Assembly (NCBI GenBank): GCA_003719395.1
Contig: RHMC01000051.1
Location: 1 to 42,924, forward strand
Length of the DNA: 42,924 nucleotides
Source: Streptomyces altiplanensis
GTDB lineage: Bacteria > Actinomycetota > Actinomycetes > Streptomycetales > Streptomycetaceae
Reading direction: 5' to 3'
Shown piece by piece: positions 42,321 to 42,924 of this stretch (within the stretch, counting starts at the first letter, position 1; every line of letters begins with the position of its first letter). A model generated the notes under the pieces. That model was not told the DNA's origin. It saw only the letters and a list, made by a program, of their open reading frames with translations, and made no database searches. A program made the translations under genes and the position numbers.

Positions 42321-42924
42321 TCAGCCCACCACCCCGCGGGCGATGCCCAGATCCACCAGGTCCTGGGGGCGCAGCCGCAGCAGACCGGCGGTTTCCGGCA
42401 CCTGCTCCGGGGCGCGCTTGAGGATGGCGGCGGCCGCCTCCGGGGCGATCACCGAGAAATAGCTGTCGGGAGCGGCCCAGAGGTTGCCGGGCGCGCCAGG
42501 GCGAGATCGCCGCCTGATCCCCCCTCGCCGATGAGGAGGGTGGTGAGCGGTACGCGCGCCGTGGCCATCGCGCCGAAGAGGTCCGCGATGGCGGCGCCCG
42601 CGCCCGCCCGTTCCGCCTCGGCGCGTTGGCCGCGCCCGGCGTGTCGACGAGGGTGAGCACCGGAACGCCCAGCCGGCCGGCGAGGCGGACCAGGCGGGCG
42701 GCGGTGCGGAAGCCGGCCGGGAGCGTCGCGGTGCCGCACTGGGCGGCGTACTGCGACGGCCGCGGCCCTGCCGAAGCCCGAATCCGCAGCGCATGCCCGG
42801 GTCCGTACCCCCGCAGCGGTCCCCGCTGATCTCCTGGACCCGGTCGAAGTACGCGGCGAGGTACGCTCGCGGCGCGCGGCCGCCGCGGGGAGCGGGCCCG
42901 TGCGACCGCCTCCCAGCCGGTGGG
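42321..42924 (-). CDS. Acyl-CoA carboxylase carboxyltransferase, C-terminal part (partial, frameshifted)
   Basis: C-terminal part of an acetyl/acyl-CoA carboxyltransferase whose 5' end lies beyond the window. Readable blocks in changing frames are FRTAARLVRLAGRLGVPVLT, VDTPGAA, ATARVPLTTLLIGEGGSGG (the oxyanion Gly pair) and GNLWAAPDSYFSVIAPEAAA; the terminal AGLLRLRPQDLVDLGIARG is typical of AccA-type alpha domains. Upstream, YFDRVQEISGDR resembles the alpha-subunit region near F..L.GDR. At least three frame changes occur, near 42770, 42635 and 42495. Either a fused beta/alpha protein or an AccA homologue; the missing part is needed to decide. Confidence 0.72.
   Translation of the reverse strand, partial: PPAGRRSHGPAPRGGRAPRAYLAAYFDRVQEISGDRCGGTDPGMRCGFGLRQGRGRRSTPPSAAPRRSRPASAPPPAWSASPAGWAFRCSPSSTRRARPTRRGGTGGRGRRHRGPLRRDGHGARTAHHPPHRRGGIRRRSRPGAPGNLWAAPDSYFSVIAPEAAAAILKRAPEQVPETAGLLRLRPQDLVDLGIARGVVG

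Noticed and set aside
1..42924. CRISPR arrays, tRNA and rRNA genes
   Set aside because: No regularly spaced repeats with unique spacers, no tRNA T-arm GGTTCGAATCC-type strings in a clover-leaf context, and no rRNA-like stretches were seen.

Overview
The window is very GC-rich, with strong third-position G/C bias, GTG starts and GGAG-type ribosome binding sites. Its gene families (shikimate MHS transporter, PTS-dependent DhaKLM, SLT transglycosylase with an YSDNLDGWIREAL segment, secreted GH16, many TetR/MarR/LuxR-type regulators) point to a Streptomyces or close relative, in an accessory part of the chromosome. More than half of the larger genes can be read only by changing frame one or more times. 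Most switches look like loss of one base while protein similarity continues without a break. Other genes nearby are perfectly open. I read most breaks as consensus errors, or otherwise very recent lesions, and give whole-gene coordinates for these loci.

Layout, left. 91-1700 is a DHA2 drug exporter with a palindrome over its start codon. 1844-6006 holds a secreted alpha/beta hydrolase, a membrane acyltransferase, and a sensor kinase/response regulator pair, headed by two tandem palindromes. 6024-9889 is a TetR repressor divergent from an NCS1 permease and an amidohydrolase, with a 35-bp operator between them. 9884-14466 carries CorA, a Mur-ligase relic, a secreted GH16 enzyme and a DUF4331 protein. 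13795-19273 is a catabolic shikimate/dehydroshikimate island (TetR, QsuB-type dehydratase, shikimate/quinate dehydrogenase, type II dehydroquinase), divergent from a ShiA-type importer and directed at protocatechuate.

Middle. 19189-21260 is decayed DNA: a WD40 protein without its front half next to an IS630-type transposase relic. 21387-24878 is a very large secreted phosphodiester glycosidase/metallophosphoesterase. 24960-27056 is the DhaKLM dihydroxyacetone kinase operon, divergent from a HAD phosphatase. A serine-peptidase relic follows.

Right. 28337-38495 is the most interesting part: eleven co-directional genes forming one apparent aromatic-degradation operon. They are Rieske oxygenase, small recombinase-like HTH protein, ferredoxin reductase, ThDP enzyme, two SDRs (one lacking the catalytic Tyr and Lys), cupin, alpha/beta hydrolase, aspartate-dehydrogenase-like protein, extradiol dioxygenase and aldehyde dehydrogenase. 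A MarR regulator is divergent, with an operator-like palindrome inside the operon promoter, and the leading stub of a transporter lies beside it. The rest holds a secreted NPP1-type protein, an 8-bp tandem repeat, a secreted SLT transglycosylase, and an acyl-CoA carboxyltransferase that runs off the right edge.

I saw no rRNA, tRNA, CRISPR array, origin, or PKS/NRPS genes.
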